Assembly: GCF_037102585.1 (NCBI RefSeq)
Contig: NW_027043819.1
Span: forward strand, 2,289,793 to 2,353,792
Length of the DNA stretch: 64,000 nucleotides
Direction: 5' to 3'
DNA from: Saccharomycopsis crataegensis
Lineage: Eukaryota > Ascomycota > Saccharomycetes > Ascoideales > Saccharomycopsidaceae
In this document: piece after piece, positions 43,322 through 54,135 of the stretch
How the letters are laid out: the number at the start of each line of letters is the position of its first letter
How positions within the stretch are numbered: position 1 is the stretch's first letter
The notes under the pieces: generated by a model
What the model was told of the DNA's origin: nothing
Databases searched by the model: none
The model's input: only the letters and a program-made list of their open reading frames with translations
Translations under genes and position numbers: made by a program

Positions 43322-44721
43322 AAATTTCAAAGGCTATTGTGCGAACAATATTTCAATTCTAATGTTGTGAGATAAGCTTTTGAATGAATGCTTTGCAATA
43401 TTATCAACGTGCATTAATCATTGAGAGTTATATATTTATGAAGAGATTAAGGTCATGTCCGTCTGAATATCAATATTAACGCGTATTAAAATGAAGCATC
43501 ACTCTGTCTAGCAAACCATGTCAACTATCATAGTGGGTGCATCGTGGACGGGTATAGTACCTGTTTAACGAGGTTAATTTTGTTGACGATTGGTGGGTGC
43601 TGTCTATATTTATCATATTTTCCCTATTGTACTCGTCCTTAGCCTTCAAAAATTTTATTCTTTGACTTCCTTGAGTTTTATATTCCATGAGAAAAATATT
43701 TTATATTTGCCTCTATAACATATTGTTAGAGTGTACCACCACGGTGGCTTTTTAGTTTGAGATTACTGCTCATTGACGAATGATACAGTGCTTAGTTATT
43801 TTTGATGCTCTGAGCTCTAATGGGTCTCTCACCTGTATTTGAATATTATTATATTTGGGTTCTCCTGAGATATAAAAAGGCCTTTTATTCTTCATCAAAG
43901 GAAGAATTTATTATATAAGAAGATTGAAGGATCTTAACTTAATTTGATCGGAAATATGAATATTAACTCTTCTAAAAGAAGTAGATTAACTGATAAATCA
44001 ACCAACTGGCTGACTCAAACTATTCACTAACTTCGTAATGTATACTTCATCTAATCCTTCCACCGCTGCAGAGCAATTCTGGAATGCTCTAAGTAATTTA
44101 GTCCTTTCTTTTCCAGCATCTGCATACTATTCTAATGATGTAACTCAACTAGGCTCTTCGTATGTTACAGCCTATAATTTCTCGACTTCAATAAATCCAG
44201 GACCTTTCGGAATATAATAACTTGTTTTTCAGAAGTTTAAGATATATGAAACTAATTCTTTCCAGTCAGATCTTGTGATCTAACGGTAAAAAATCTCTAG
44301 TAACTGGAACTATCAATGGACTTTTGTATAATGTAGTCGATCATTAATATTCCTTCCGGGACTTTCTGTTACTTTCTAAAATTCAGAAAGATTCTCTGAA
44401 AGTCTTTTAAGGAAGAGAATCATTCCATGTTGTCTTAGTGATGGGTGCATACAATATATATATAGAGTGCGTACTTATTATGTCATTTTTTACCATGCAT
44501 ACATTCTTGCCTTTTTGTTGGTGATCACTCAATATTATCATGCACTTGCAAAAGTGGCAAAGCATAAAATTATTTTATAGAAAATAAAGGTAAAATACTT
44601 TTTTTCATAAGTATCAAATAATAAGAAAATACAGAGATTTTTTCAGGAAAAGGGAAAACGATATTAAGCAAAAATAAAACTGTATTAAAAAAAAGAAAGG
44701 GGGTATGATGATGATTAATAA
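43322..44721. other. 1.4-kb gene-free stretch with possible small ORF
   Basis: Unique AT-rich DNA. A TATAAAAAGG near 43871 precedes two short frames (43956 and 44038). No known RNA is recognised. Confidence 0.4.
44038..44217 (+). CDS. Possible 59-aa small protein
   Basis: ATG to TAA, encoding MYTSSNPSTAAEQFWNAL and ending NPGPFGI. A TATA-like box lies about 165 bp upstream, but a 24-codon frame starting at 43956 would be met first. Composition looks protein-like (few homopolymers, varied residues). No family is recognised, and it may be chance or the last piece of a decayed gene. Confidence 0.25.
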   Translation: MYTSSNPSTAAEQFWNALSNLVLSFPASAYYSNDVTQLGSSYVTAYNFSTSINPGPFGI

Positions 44722-45381
44722 TTAACAAAGATATGAAATAAAAATCAAGAGGAGATAGCCCAAAACACAAGGAGTGCTAGTAAACCCTGATGAAGCACCG
44801 TTATTTTCTGTAGGTTTACTATTCGTACTGGTGGAATCAGAAGCAGAAGCCAACACAGCAGAACTAATAGTTGAAGAGTTGTGGCTTAAGGCAGATGATA
44901 TAGTGGATGAAGCCTCATAAGTATTGGTGATAGTGCTGGGGATAGTGCTGGGGATAGTACTGGCTGAAGAACTGCTAGTGATATCAGCAGTTATAGCAGC
45001 ATTAGCAGTACCTTTAGCCAATAATATTTGAGTGGAGGCAGATGCTGGTATCATCCAAGTTTTCGCACCAGCAGAGTTACACAAGGAAATAGCCAATGAA
45101 GTAGCAGACACAACATCACTACCTGAACATTTTGAAGCAAAGCAATCAGCAACTTCACCTGACCATTGAGGCATAACGCAGAAACATCCTGTATCCCAGT
45201 AAGGACATGGAGTGTTGTCTGTATCAAATTTTACACACTCTTTGGCGCAATCCGGTAAGTTTGAGTAAATTGGGTCAGCAAAACCGTTAATGGAAGCCGT
45301 TTTCGAAATCAGTGGATAAGTGGACCAATTGTCAGCACTGACAAGCGTCAAAATTATAGTAATGAGAAATAGGGAGAGCAT
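44722..45381 (-). CDS. CFEM-domain GPI-anchored surface protein (PGA7/RBT5-like)
   Basis: 219 residues. Signal peptide about 1-16. The CFEM domain has eight cysteines at 45, 49, 59, 66, 68, 80, 85 and 101. Asp63 stands before TGCFC, where the haem-coordinating Asp of CFEM haemophores lies. A Ser/Thr-rich stalk with repeated PST units (about 130-190) and a hydrophobic C-terminus (VLGYLLLIFISYL) predict a GPI anchor. In Candida, such proteins capture haem from haemoglobin and pass it inward. It is divergent from the ferric-reductase-like gene, the layout of C. albicans PGA7-FRP1. Function in haem uptake is inferred. Confidence 0.85.
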   Translation of the reverse strand: MLSLFLITIILTLVSADNWSTYPLISKTASINGFADPIYSNLPDCAKECVKFDTDNTPCPYWDTGCFCVMPQWSGEVADCFASKCSGSDVVSATSLAISLCNSAGAKTWMIPASASTQILLAKGTANAAITADITSSSSASTIPSTIPSTITNTYEASSTISSALSHNSSTISSAVLASASDSTSTNSKPTENNGASSGFTSTPCVLGYLLLIFISYLC

Positions 45382-45564
45382 ATTTAAATAATCTGTGTAT
45401 TTTTTGTTTTGTTATGGATCCTGAAATCGTTAATAATAATAAATATTGAACGAAAATACGGGATTGAAAATAATATATTGATTCTACCGAAATTTTAACC
45501 CAATATTATATAAATAATCTTTCAAAGAGAACTACGAATAGTTAATGAATAACAGTAAAATTAA

Positions 45565-45581
45565 TACACCCGAGGGTGTGC
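45565..45581. promoter_or_regulatory. Aft-type CACCC dyad in the CFEM/reductase divergent promoter
   Basis: ACACCC-GA-GGGTGT (45566-45579) is an inverted repeat. TACACCCG fits YRCACCCR, the iron-responsive site of Aft1/Aft2 in Saccharomyces, and the other strand is a near match. A further GCACCC lies near 45670. ATGCAT occurs three times at about 45629-45668. Regulation by iron is inferred; CUG-Ser yeasts mainly use Sef1/Hap43/Sfu1. Confidence 0.45.
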
Positions 45582-45781
45582 TTTAACAGAAATTAGACAG
45601 TTAATCTTATAATATACATAGATCTGCAAATGCATGCTATAGATCGATGCATTAGAACTTAAAGATGCATAGCACCCACAATTCAATAAAAGAAAATTTA
45701 AGATTTAAAATTTTCTTTTTTTTTTAATTTCTCAGTCACTGCCTCTCAGTATGAGAGAATATATTATATGAATTTTGTCCC

Positions 45782-47857
45782 ATGTATTTCAATCTTCAAA
45801 ATATGGGAACAGCTAAAAAAAAAAAAAGGAAAAAAAAAAAAGCATTCAGAAAAACATTCAAAATGACCATTCCATATAAAGAGCAGTACTATGTTGAGCA
45901 AAAGAGAAATTCTAAATTTGAATGGTTGAGCTTTGCTATTCCTTTTATAATATTAATCTTTCATGGTATTATAATTCATTGGATACCATATTACTTGAGA
46001 AACAAAAGGGATAATAATGGTCTCACCAACAAGGGATATTTCAAATTCCTTAAATTCCTGAAGTTCTTGGGTTCTAGTATCGCTATTCCAACTCCGTGGA
46101 GGAAGAATATAAAAAATATTTATATTCAGCCATCCTTGCACTTAGGATACTGGATTTATTTTTTGTTGTTGGTCATATTCTCATTTGCACAAACTGCAGA
46201 CATTACTTACATTCCTCGCCATTATGTGATTGGCAAAAGATTGGGGAAATTGGCGACCGGCCAAACAACATCTTTGTTCCTATTTTTAGTCAAGAACGAT
46301 TTTCTTTCTTCCATTACTGCTGTGCAGCCTGAAAGATTAATTAGATTCCACATTTGGGTCGGTAGGACCTGTTGGTTGTTGGCTACAATGCACCTTTATC
46401 TTTGTGCTTCATATTGGCTTGACATGGGTATCACAATCATGATCTATATCCCGCCTCAATACTTCGGAATGATTTCCTATGCCTCATGCTCATTATTAAC
46501 TTGGGCTTCATTTAGATTTATCAGAAAACTATCTTTTGAATTTTTTTTGATTCAACATAGGGTGCTTTCTGCATTGATGATGTTATTTTTGATTTTCCAC
46601 AACAGTTCCAGTAGATTGGGTGCCATTATTTCGGTGCATTTATTGGTCTTAGACAAAATAGTTAGCATGGTATTAGGAATGATTCAGAAAGCAAAATCCC
46701 CATCCATGATGATATCTAAAGTTGAGGTATTTGATGAGGAAACAGTCATGGTCACTATTCCAATGCATATAACAAAGGAGAGAGAATGCGAGGCTTGGTG
46801 GTCTTACATCATTCCTCAATTTGGCACCTGGAAAGCTGGTCAATACATTATGCTCAATATAAATTCAATTAGCTTAGGTCAATGGCATCCATTCACAATC
46901 TGCTCATTGCCTTCTTCAGGTAAAATAAAACTCTTGATTAGAAAGAAAAAAGGGTTTACAAGAAAGCTTCTCAAAAAAGCTATTGTACCAGAAGATGGTT
47001 CACTGAAACATTCTCCAAAGACAACAAAGATTCAAAATTTGAAGCTCCTGGTGGAAGCGAAAATCATCCCTTCAGTCACTCCGATATATAATAATATAAA
47101 AGGGCTTTTAAAATTAGGAAAATCCTCCGCAAATAAACATTTTGAATTTGAAGAAAATTCTATTACCTTCCAAGCTAGTATACAAGGTCCATACGGGGCA
47201 AATTTCCAAAAGCTAATTACATTCGATTCAGTATTATTCATGTGTGCCGGAAGCGGTGGCTCTGTTGCTTTCCCGATTTGTTGTGATTTGTTGCGGGAAA
47301 TTCAAAGAAGAGACTCTATTGGAGATTTTGGATATAGACCACTCAACCCAGTTGTCAACCTTTTATGGTCAGTGAAAAAAGAGGCTAATATAATATGGTA
47401 TAAGCATATTATTGACGAGCTAATACCTTTTTTGCGAAATGGGAAACTCAGTCTTACTATTCACATAACCTCTGCAAATAATGAAATTAACATTCCAAAA
47501 GATTGTGATTCTTTAATTGATAATTCATCTAAAGAATATGGAAATAACACTAGTCAAATAAGCGATATTACCTACCCCAAGGTGGTTATAGAGAAGACCA
47601 AAGAAGCCACTGAGTTTTTGAAGTTTATTAAGGAAACAGGATTGGTTGATATCCAATATCTGAGAATTGATATCAAGAGTAATATTGCCAGCAGCACAAA
47701 TTCTGTGATCAAAAAGTCTACTTCATCGTCACAAAAATGTTTGGCGGTAGTAGGTTGTGGGCCAGCAGAAATGACTAATATTATGAAACAAGAATGTCAG
47801 AAAAACATAAGAATAAAGGACTCTCCGGATATATACTGTTTTTTTGAGTCTTTCTGA
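45782..47857 (+). CDS. Ferric-reductase-like transmembrane protein (FRE/FRP1-like)
   Basis: 691 residues as drawn. The true start may be the ATG at residue 8 or 28, since the first 27 residues are mostly a lysine run. Membrane segments at about 45-65, 120-140, 185-270 and beyond form a ferric-reductase domain. His pairs sit in RFHIWVGR, TMHLYLCA, IQHRVLSA and IFHNSSSR. The FAD motif HPFTICS and NAD(P)H motifs CAGSGGSVAFP and VVGCGPAEM follow. It lacks a long extracellular N-terminus, unlike typical surface ferric reductases and like the Frp1 group needed for haem uptake in C. albicans. Its start lies 400 bp from the CFEM gene start, on the opposite strand. Confidence 0.85.
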   Translation: MYFNLQNMGTAKKKKRKKKKAFRKTFKMTIPYKEQYYVEQKRNSKFEWLSFAIPFIILIFHGIIIHWIPYYLRNKRDNNGLTNKGYFKFLKFLKFLGSSIAIPTPWRKNIKNIYIQPSLHLGYWIYFLLLVIFSFAQTADITYIPRHYVIGKRLGKLATGQTTSLFLFLVKNDFLSSITAVQPERLIRFHIWVGRTCWLLATMHLYLCASYWLDMGITIMIYIPPQYFGMISYASCSLLTWASFRFIRKLSFEFFLIQHRVLSALMMLFLIFHNSSSRLGAIISVHLLVLDKIVSMVLGMIQKAKSPSMMISKVEVFDEETVMVTIPMHITKERECEAWWSYIIPQFGTWKAGQYIMLNINSISLGQWHPFTICSLPSSGKIKLLIRKKKGFTRKLLKKAIVPEDGSLKHSPKTTKIQNLKLLVEAKIIPSVTPIYNNIKGLLKLGKSSANKHFEFEENSITFQASIQGPYGANFQKLITFDSVLFMCAGSGGSVAFPICCDLLREIQRRDSIGDFGYRPLNPVVNLLWSVKKEANIIWYKHIIDELIPFLRNGKLSLTIHITSANNEINIPKDCDSLIDNSSKEYGNNTSQISDITYPKVVIEKTKEATEFLKFIKETGLVDIQYLRIDIKSNIASSTNSVIKKSTSSSQKCLAVVGCGPAEMTNIMKQECQKNIRIKDSPDIYCFFESF

Positions 47858-48616
47858 CTTTATTTCTCCCCAAATTTGTTAGTATCCCAAATATCTTTGC
47901 CATAAAGTTTTTGTTAAATTAGTTGATAATTAGAAATATATATCAAACATATATGTCATTGATATTCATCCGCAATGATTTCTAAGGAAAAAAAGTTTTT
48001 GAGCTAGCTTTGTTTTCTATTAATGATTGTATTCCCATTATTAATGTTTTCATAAATGAATTTTTAGATTTTTAAATAGCAAAATGTCAGTCTTCCTGTA
48101 GTACAGACCTTACAACGGGAAGTTAGAAATTAATGATTATGAGTAGTTACAAGTTAGATTGGGGGCTGGATAGAATGGTTTGTGTGTCGTTTATTCCAGC
48201 TTAGGGTCCAGTCAAAATCGGATCCTCTCAAGCGCAGCTCCTCCTCCTACCAGTGGTGCGATATTATGCATCTATATATAATTATTTAAATCTCTGAAGA
48301 TCAATCTTCTCTAGTATCAGGATAACTCTGATTGGCTGACTATTCGTACTTATCAATCCTTAGACTCGAATCGTCGTGTGTAACCACTCTCAGGTAGTGC
48401 AGTTAGTATTGAAATTTCATTAGAACTGACAATAATTCCACTACTTTTGTAGCTTTTAACGATCAATAGTTTCCACTATAATGTATATATAATCATCAAG
48501 ACTCACAACTAAATTCCTGTTTATATATTGTTAAACGTTTGCATTTACTTTATACTTATCACTATTGTTACATTAATATCTATAAACCGACATTTAGTTT
48601 TCCGTGTATCCCAATC
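47858..48616. other. Gene-free stretch
   Basis: Mixed-composition DNA after the reductase gene. It could contain retrotransposon LTR remnants, but no paired LTR or primer-binding site is seen. Confidence 0.35.
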
Positions 48617-48838
48617 ATGAGTCCTGAAACTATACCAACCTTCAACGAAGCTATTAGCAAGTTGGCTCCAATTGCAACTCACCATAAAGCCAACGACAAC
48701 CCTATATTCGTCACTATCGAGAAGTTTAACGAACTCAAAGATATGGTCTTCAGCATGTCGACCATGATTAAATCCTCCGCCAGCGACCATCCTGTAACCG
48801 AACCAGTTCAACATTATCTTCTATTATTCTTATTTTAG
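48617..48838 (+). CDS. Short ORF, possible gag N-terminal remnant
   Basis: 73 codons from the ATG at 48617. The first 63 have balanced, coding-like codon use (MSPETIPTFNEAISKLAP, then a helical FNELKDMVFSMSTMIK). The last ten (QHYLLLFLF) look like non-coding read-through. The pattern resembles the start of a yeast retrotransposon gag cut short, but no known gag motif is visible. It could also be a real small gene. Confidence 0.25.
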   Translation: MSPETIPTFNEAISKLAPIATHHKANDNPIFVTIEKFNELKDMVFSMSTMIKSSASDHPVTEPVQHYLLLFLF

Positions 48839-49918
48839 AGGTCACGCTTAAACTTTTACACAGTATTTATACTTAATTCAACAATTTATTTTATTTCATT
48901 CGATAGAACCATTAGTAGGTCGAATTACGATATAAGACTCTCAATCCGTCGATTAACATGGGACGAAGCTTATATTAGAGATTTCTAACAATTTCTATTT
49001 CACATGTGAAGATAAGGAACCTGTCAAAAGAAACCTGAATCTGCTTCATTTTCACAAATTTATAGATGCGTTAAACCTACATACAATAAACACCCTAATT
49101 AAAGCCTAATCTATTCCATCTATGGCCCCTATGGCCCACCGTAACTTTCGAATATGTGAACTTTTTTTGTTTGTTTTGGCTCCTCTGATCTCAGCCGTAA
49201 CCATGTTGCGAAGTTTCATTATCTCTTTGTTAATTTATTCCTAACTCTTCTTTGATAATCTGATAACTGACTTTCTTTTTAGCCTAATTATTAGTAGATA
49301 TTTTATTTATCACCCCCACTATGTGCCATGCAAAAAAAAAAAAAAACTGCATATGTATATGCATGTACCTTAACATGTTTGAAATGCCATCCGGGGTGAA
49401 AAGATAGTGATGTGCTTGTAGAATACATAATAAAGGATGAGTAATATAGAAGCGCACTTACTAATATTCTCTATTGATTTGTCTGCTCTACCTATTTTAG
49501 AATAGATTGGAAATAGAGCACCAAGAAAGTCAATATATTCCTTACGGTTCAACAGAAGTTTTGCTGAATTCGGCTTCTAACCTTTCTATTCCCTAACGAT
49601 CAATTTCATACAATTCACCATAATCTGTTTCTCAGACACAATAAAGTTTATTATGCTTTTTACCCTTTTTTTTTTGAATTTTCTTCAGACATAGGCTTAA
49701 AATGGAAATATACCGAAACTTAGAGACTGGGGTGGATATTAAAAATGGCTAAAAAATGAAAGCGCTTTGGGAGGTGTGTTTTTTTGTGTTTTTCTTTTCT
49801 AGTAAAATATAAAATAGCGAATCCTCCTCATGTAGATCTAGACAGGCTATTAGTTATAAATTGATCATTGCAAATTATTTATTAATTCCTTTGAAACAAA
49901 ATCTCCAATCAATTAAAA
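48839..49918. other. 1-kb gene-free stretch
   Basis: No gene is recognised. The 3' end is the promoter of the cysteine-rich wall protein. Confidence 0.45.
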
Positions 49919-50737
49919 ATGTTGTTTCATAGAGTTGCTATTGTTCTCACTACCATTGCTTCCAAAGCCTATGCTGTGGCTGCTCCAGAAAAACAATTGT
50001 TCGCTTTGGCTCAAAATATGAATATGCCAAATAGTCTCTTGGATTCTGTCTTTGCCATTGAAAAGAGAGATGCCGCATCTTATAATTGTCACGCGTTATG
50101 TGGTAACATGGTATGTGGTTTCTCTATTTATGTATTATCATAACTTAATTTTCAATTACTAACATACAAATAGATTTCTGCGGCCGAAGGGTGTTCTTCT
50201 GGTGGCTCATATGATACCGACTGCTACTGTTCTACTGGAATTTTCGCTGAAAACTTGAGTGGTTGTTTGAGTTGTGGTTGGTGTTTGTGGGAGTACTACT
50301 CACCATACTTGGAAGCCCCATTGGGTTCTTGTGGTGAGCCAACTACGCCAACTGGTACTTTGTGTGCTGCCACGTCTAGCAGTGTCTCTTTTGAAGCATC
50401 TTCTGAAAGCATCTCCGTCACTTCCTCTAGTGAAACGTCTTCTGAATCTTCCTCAACCGAAACTTCTTCTGAAACCATCTCCGTCACTTCCTCTAGTGAA
50501 ACGTCTTCTGAATCTTCCTCAACCGAAACTTCTTCTGCTGAAATCACTAACTCTGCAAAAAATACCTCCGAAGACCCAACCACTGTCGGAGAAGCTAGCT
50601 CATCTTCCAGTGATATTTCTTCTTCTTCTTCTTCTGTTTCTGTATCCTCATTTCAAGGAGGTGCTGGCATGATTTCCTCTGGAGCTTTCTTGGGTGGTGG
50701 TATCGCTTTGGCAGCCGGTGTCATTGCTCTTATTTAA
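49919..50737 (+). CDS. Secreted cysteine-rich, Ser-rich GPI-type cell-wall protein (one intron)
   Basis: Exons 49919-50110 and 50174-50737 give 251 residues. Donor GTATGT, branch TACTAAC and acceptor TAG give an in-frame join between CGNM and ISAAEGC. Signal peptide about 1-20, then a Kex2-type KR (49-50) releases a domain beginning DAASYNC. The domain has many cysteines (CHALC, CYC, CLSCGWCLW, GSCGEP). A Ser/Glu/Thr-rich stalk follows with an almost exact 21-residue duplication (about 130-170), then a hydrophobic tail (GGGIALAAGVIALI) suited to GPI attachment. Codon bias is strong, so expression is probably high. The domain resembles uncharacterised small secreted fungal proteins; function is not known. 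Confidence 0.8.
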
Positions 50738-51100
50738 GGTTGTTTGTGAATTGATCGAAACCATGTAATGATCTAGACACTTTTTTACTTTTCTTTCTCT
50801 TTCTTTCTTTTTATTGTTCTTATCTTTTCTTCTCTCTTCTTTATTTAACTCCATTCCTTATCTCGGACAACCTTCTTATCTCCGACTACCTTTTTATTTC
50901 CCTTTGAGTTCCTTTTTAGGTAAGTCTTACTTTCTTTTCTCACCTATAAAAAGCTTAATTCATCTATTCCTTTTAGTTTTTATTCTTCTTTAATATACTT
51001 TAACTACTATGTTACCCAACCAAACCATTACATGGAGGTCGTACCAAAACGCTATCGCTTACTTCAAACCGTCGTTAACTACCGCAGAGGAATCCTTTAC
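50738..51100. other. Last unique sequence before the subtelomere
   Basis: Pyrimidine-rich 3' flank of the wall-protein gene. The repeated subtelomeric modules begin abruptly at 51101. Confidence 0.55.
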
Positions 51101-51252
51101 ATATAGCTAGATAAAGGCAGCCAGAGCGCAATCGCATACATTTTTGCAGCCAGAGCGCAGCGGGTTTGTATGGGGCGAAAAAATGGATGTTAGCAGAGTG
51201 CAGCGAGAGCGCAATGGGCTAGCAGCGAGAGCGCAATGGCGATTATGGGCAC
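51101..51252 (+). repeat. 152-bp GC-rich module, copy 1
   Basis: Starts ATATAGCTAGATAAAGG and ends GATTATGGGCAC. Contains four or five copies of a GCAGC(C/G)AGAGCGCA-type motif. Apparently identical in sequence to 55703-55854. Followed at once by the ACCTAGGG module, with an open frame running through the joint. Confidence 0.9.
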
Positions 51253-51383
51253 ACCTAGGGATACAGACGCGCAATCTGGAGAAATGCTATACATTGCAGC
51301 ACAACCAGGAGACATTTTTAAATGATGAATATTTGGTGGAAATGGCTAGTAAAGATGATGTTGGAATCTGGAGAGAATGCTGA
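51144..51383 (+). pseudogene. Fusion ORF: 152-bp module plus common tail
   Basis: The frame reads from the GC-rich module straight into the 42-residue tail LGIQTRN...WREC. With an ATG start the product would be only about 67 residues. Probably a by-product of module joining, but the frame is kept. Confidence 0.35.
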
Positions 51384-51728
51384 GCAAAAATATATAATTT
51401 TATCTGAAAGATAATATAATGTGGTAGAGATATTGGCGTTTGAAATTTGCGTTGCACCAACAGGAGAAATTGATTGGCACAGTTCGGAGAAATTCGCAGG
51501 GGGTTTGGGACCCTATTGGGAAATCAGGAGAAATTTAGCATGATTAAGAGGTCCCAATGAAAAAAGTGGGATTGTCATTTGAAAATTATAATATAGAGTA
51601 TGGAGATGTGATTGTAAAAGCTCATGAATGTAGTAATTTAATTAAAAGAAAAATCAATTTAAAATCATATAAAACTATAAATTTTGAAGGCGTGTTGGAA
51701 AAATATAATCTATTTTTGTTAAGTATTT
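51253..51728 (+). repeat. ACCTAGGG tail module, type A1, copy 1
   Basis: Encodes the tail LGIQTRNLEKC...IWREC at its start, then non-coding sequence and the short ORF MKKVGLSFENYN. It ends by switching into the minisatellite block within the shared TTAAGTATTT. Confidence 0.9.
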
Positions 51729-51790
51729 ATATTTGGGATATCTTGGATATTGAAAATGGGAAAAGCAGGGGTGCGGGACCCGCTCCGTAG
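51557..51790 (+). CDS. Small conserved subtelomeric ORF (MKKVGL type), extended copy
   Basis: 77 codons. The first 56 or so match the copies at 54440 and 57257; the end is replaced by sequence from the adjoining block. Function unknown; coding status unproven. Confidence 0.25.
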   Translation: MKKVGLSFENYNIEYGDVIVKAHECSNLIKRKINLKSYKTINFEGVLEKYNLFLLSIYIWDILDIENGKSRGAGPAP

Positions 51791-52000
51791 TGGAAATGTA
51801 CCAGAGCAGCGGGCTGAGCGGGGCCTGAGCTGGATGATTTGTGTGGTAATTAAAAAATAAAAGATGTGTGAAGAGAAAGTGGAGGTGATTTGATATATTA
51901 TGAGGATAGGATGATTGATTAGGGTATTTATATTGAAAATCAGAGCAGTCAGTTGGCGGAGAATTGCGGAGAATTGCGGTGGTTTGTGTGATAAGTGATG
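51719..52000 (+). repeat. Minisatellite-bearing block, copy 1
   Basis: Nearly identical to 55919-56225. Contains the GC-rich GGTGCGGGACCCG and, at about 51953-51985, two AGAATTGCGG units against four in the other copy, showing copy-number change. Confidence 0.88.
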
Positions 52001-54135
52001 AAAGTTTGAATGTAATGAGAATTATTTTGGGAAATAGAAGATAAGGAAAAAAAGTAAGTATATCATCAATATATTTAGGAGATCTGGAATTGATTGGGTC
52101 AAAAAAATGGAGAAAATCGTAGGAAAATGTAGGAAAAATTGAAGATGATAATTTTGATGGTCGGGGTTGGGTGTATGTATTAGATGATCCTATATTTTGA
52201 AAGATAAAAAAAGGTTATGAAAAAAGTAGGATCAGTTATGAAATAGTTGGGTGATTTGAATATAGGTTTGATGATAATAGTTAGGATTGGGAATAAAATG
52301 TGGTGGAAAAATAGGGATGGTAAAGTTTTGGTGAAGGTCGGGGATCTTGTATGGGTGTATGGTTGAGAGATGGGAGGTGAATGTCTATGTAATTTAGAAA
52401 AAAAAAGATTTATGAAAAAAGTAAGATCAGTTATGAAATATTTGAGAGATTGTATTATAGATTTGATTCTAAAATATCAGATGGAAAGTAGAATGTGATA
52501 GAAAAATGAAGATAATATGGAATTTTGATGGGATATGTGTAGTAGAGAAGGAGATTATGGGGATGATATTTTGAGAGTATTTTTTATTCAATAGAAAAAG
52601 TAAGATTGTTTATGAGATGATTGATTGATTTTAATATAGATTGAGATGTAAAATGTTGGATTGAGGAGAAAATGTGGGAGAGAAATGAGGATGATGATGA
52701 TTTTTGATGGGAGTGGGGATGAATGTAGGTAAGAAATAGAGGTCTAGATATTTTTGAAAAAAGATATTGAAAAAAAAAGGAGGATTATTTATGGAATATT
52801 TGAGAGATTTTAATATGATTATAATCATAAAATAGGTGATTAAAATAAAAATGTGTAAGGGAAATCAGGTTAGATGAATTTTGGTGATGGTCGGGGGTCA
52901 TGTATGTGTGTGAATTTAAGGGTGAGGTATTTTTGAAAAAAAAAAGTGAGAGAGAAAAAGGAAGATTGTTTATGAAATATTTGGGAAATTGTAATATAGA
53001 TATGATTGTTAAGTAGGAGATGTAAATGAAAATGTGGTGGGAAATCAGGTTGGATGAATTTTGGTGATGGTCGGGGGTCATGTATGTGTGTGAATTTAAG
53101 GGGTCAGGTATTTTTGAAAAAAAAAGTGAGCGAAAAAAAGAAAGATTGTTTTTGAAATATTTGGGAAATGTTAATATGATTAAGATTAAAAAATAGGAGA
53201 GGGAAATAAAAATGTGGCGGAGAAATTAGGTGAGTAATTTTTGAGGAAGATCGGGATTATTGTATGTATGAGAAATAGATGTGTAGATATTAATGGAAAA
53301 AAAAAGAGAGAGAGAAAAAGTAAGATTGTAGATGAAATAATTGAGATCATTTTATGTGGATAAGATCATGATATGGAATATTGAGAAATAATTGAGAGAT
53401 AAAAATAGGGTATGTTGAATTTGTGTGAAGGTCGGGGGATGATGTATTGTGGAGAAATGAGGGAGATTTATTTTGAAGAAAAAGAGAGTGAAAAAAAAAA
53501 GTGAGATTGTTTATGGAATGTTTGAAGGATTTCAATATGATTAAGATTAAAAAGTTGGTGAGAGAAATCAAAATATTGTGGAAAAATGGGGATGTCAAAT
53601 TTTGGATGATGGTGGGGATGTATGTATGAAGATGAATTGAATGTGTGTGTATTTTAGAAAAAGAAAATTGAAGAAAAAAAGTAAGATTGGTTATAAAATA
53701 GTTGAGAGATTTTAAAATGAATATGATTAAAAAATGGGAGATGGAAGTGAAAATGTGGTTGAGAAATGATGGAATTATTTGTTAGAGAAGATGTATGAAG
53801 ATGAATTGAATGATGAGATATTTTGAAAAAAAAGGGAGTGAAAAAAAAAGTGAGATTGTTTGTGGAATATTTAGGGATATTTATTATGATTTTGATTGTT
53901 GAATAAGATATTGAGGTTGAAATGTGGTGGAAAAATGGGGATGTCGAATGTTTGATGATGGAAGGTCATATATGAGTATAAGTGAGAATTGAATGTTGGG
54001 GTATTTGATGAAAAAAAGGAGTTGAGAAAAAAGTGAAGGAGATATGTTGAAAATGTGGAAGAATTGGTATGGATAAGAATATAATATGAAATATTGAGGT
54101 TGAAATGTGGTGGAAAAATAGGTAGAATGGTAATT
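52001..54135 (+). repeat. Purine-rich satellite of about 180 bp, array 1
   Basis: The marker GGTCGGGG or a variant recurs near 52159, 52336, 52527, 52707, 52889, 53069, 53249, 53430, 53611, 53785 and 53970, about 180 bp apart. Units share TGAAATATTTGRGA, AATGTGGTGGAAAAAT and GAAAAAAAAAGTRAGATTG. The plus strand is nearly free of C. Minus-strand open frames here arise from the lack of stop codons in pyrimidine-rich DNA. Confidence 0.9.

Noticed and set aside
48080-48616. A solo LTR upstream of the 48617 ORF
   Set aside because: No matching second copy, clear TG...CA ends, target duplication or primer-binding site could be identified.
1-51100. tRNA or other structured RNA genes
   Set aside because: I looked for tRNA A/B-box and T-loop sequences in the gene-free stretches and found no convincing set; a covariance-model scan would be decisive.
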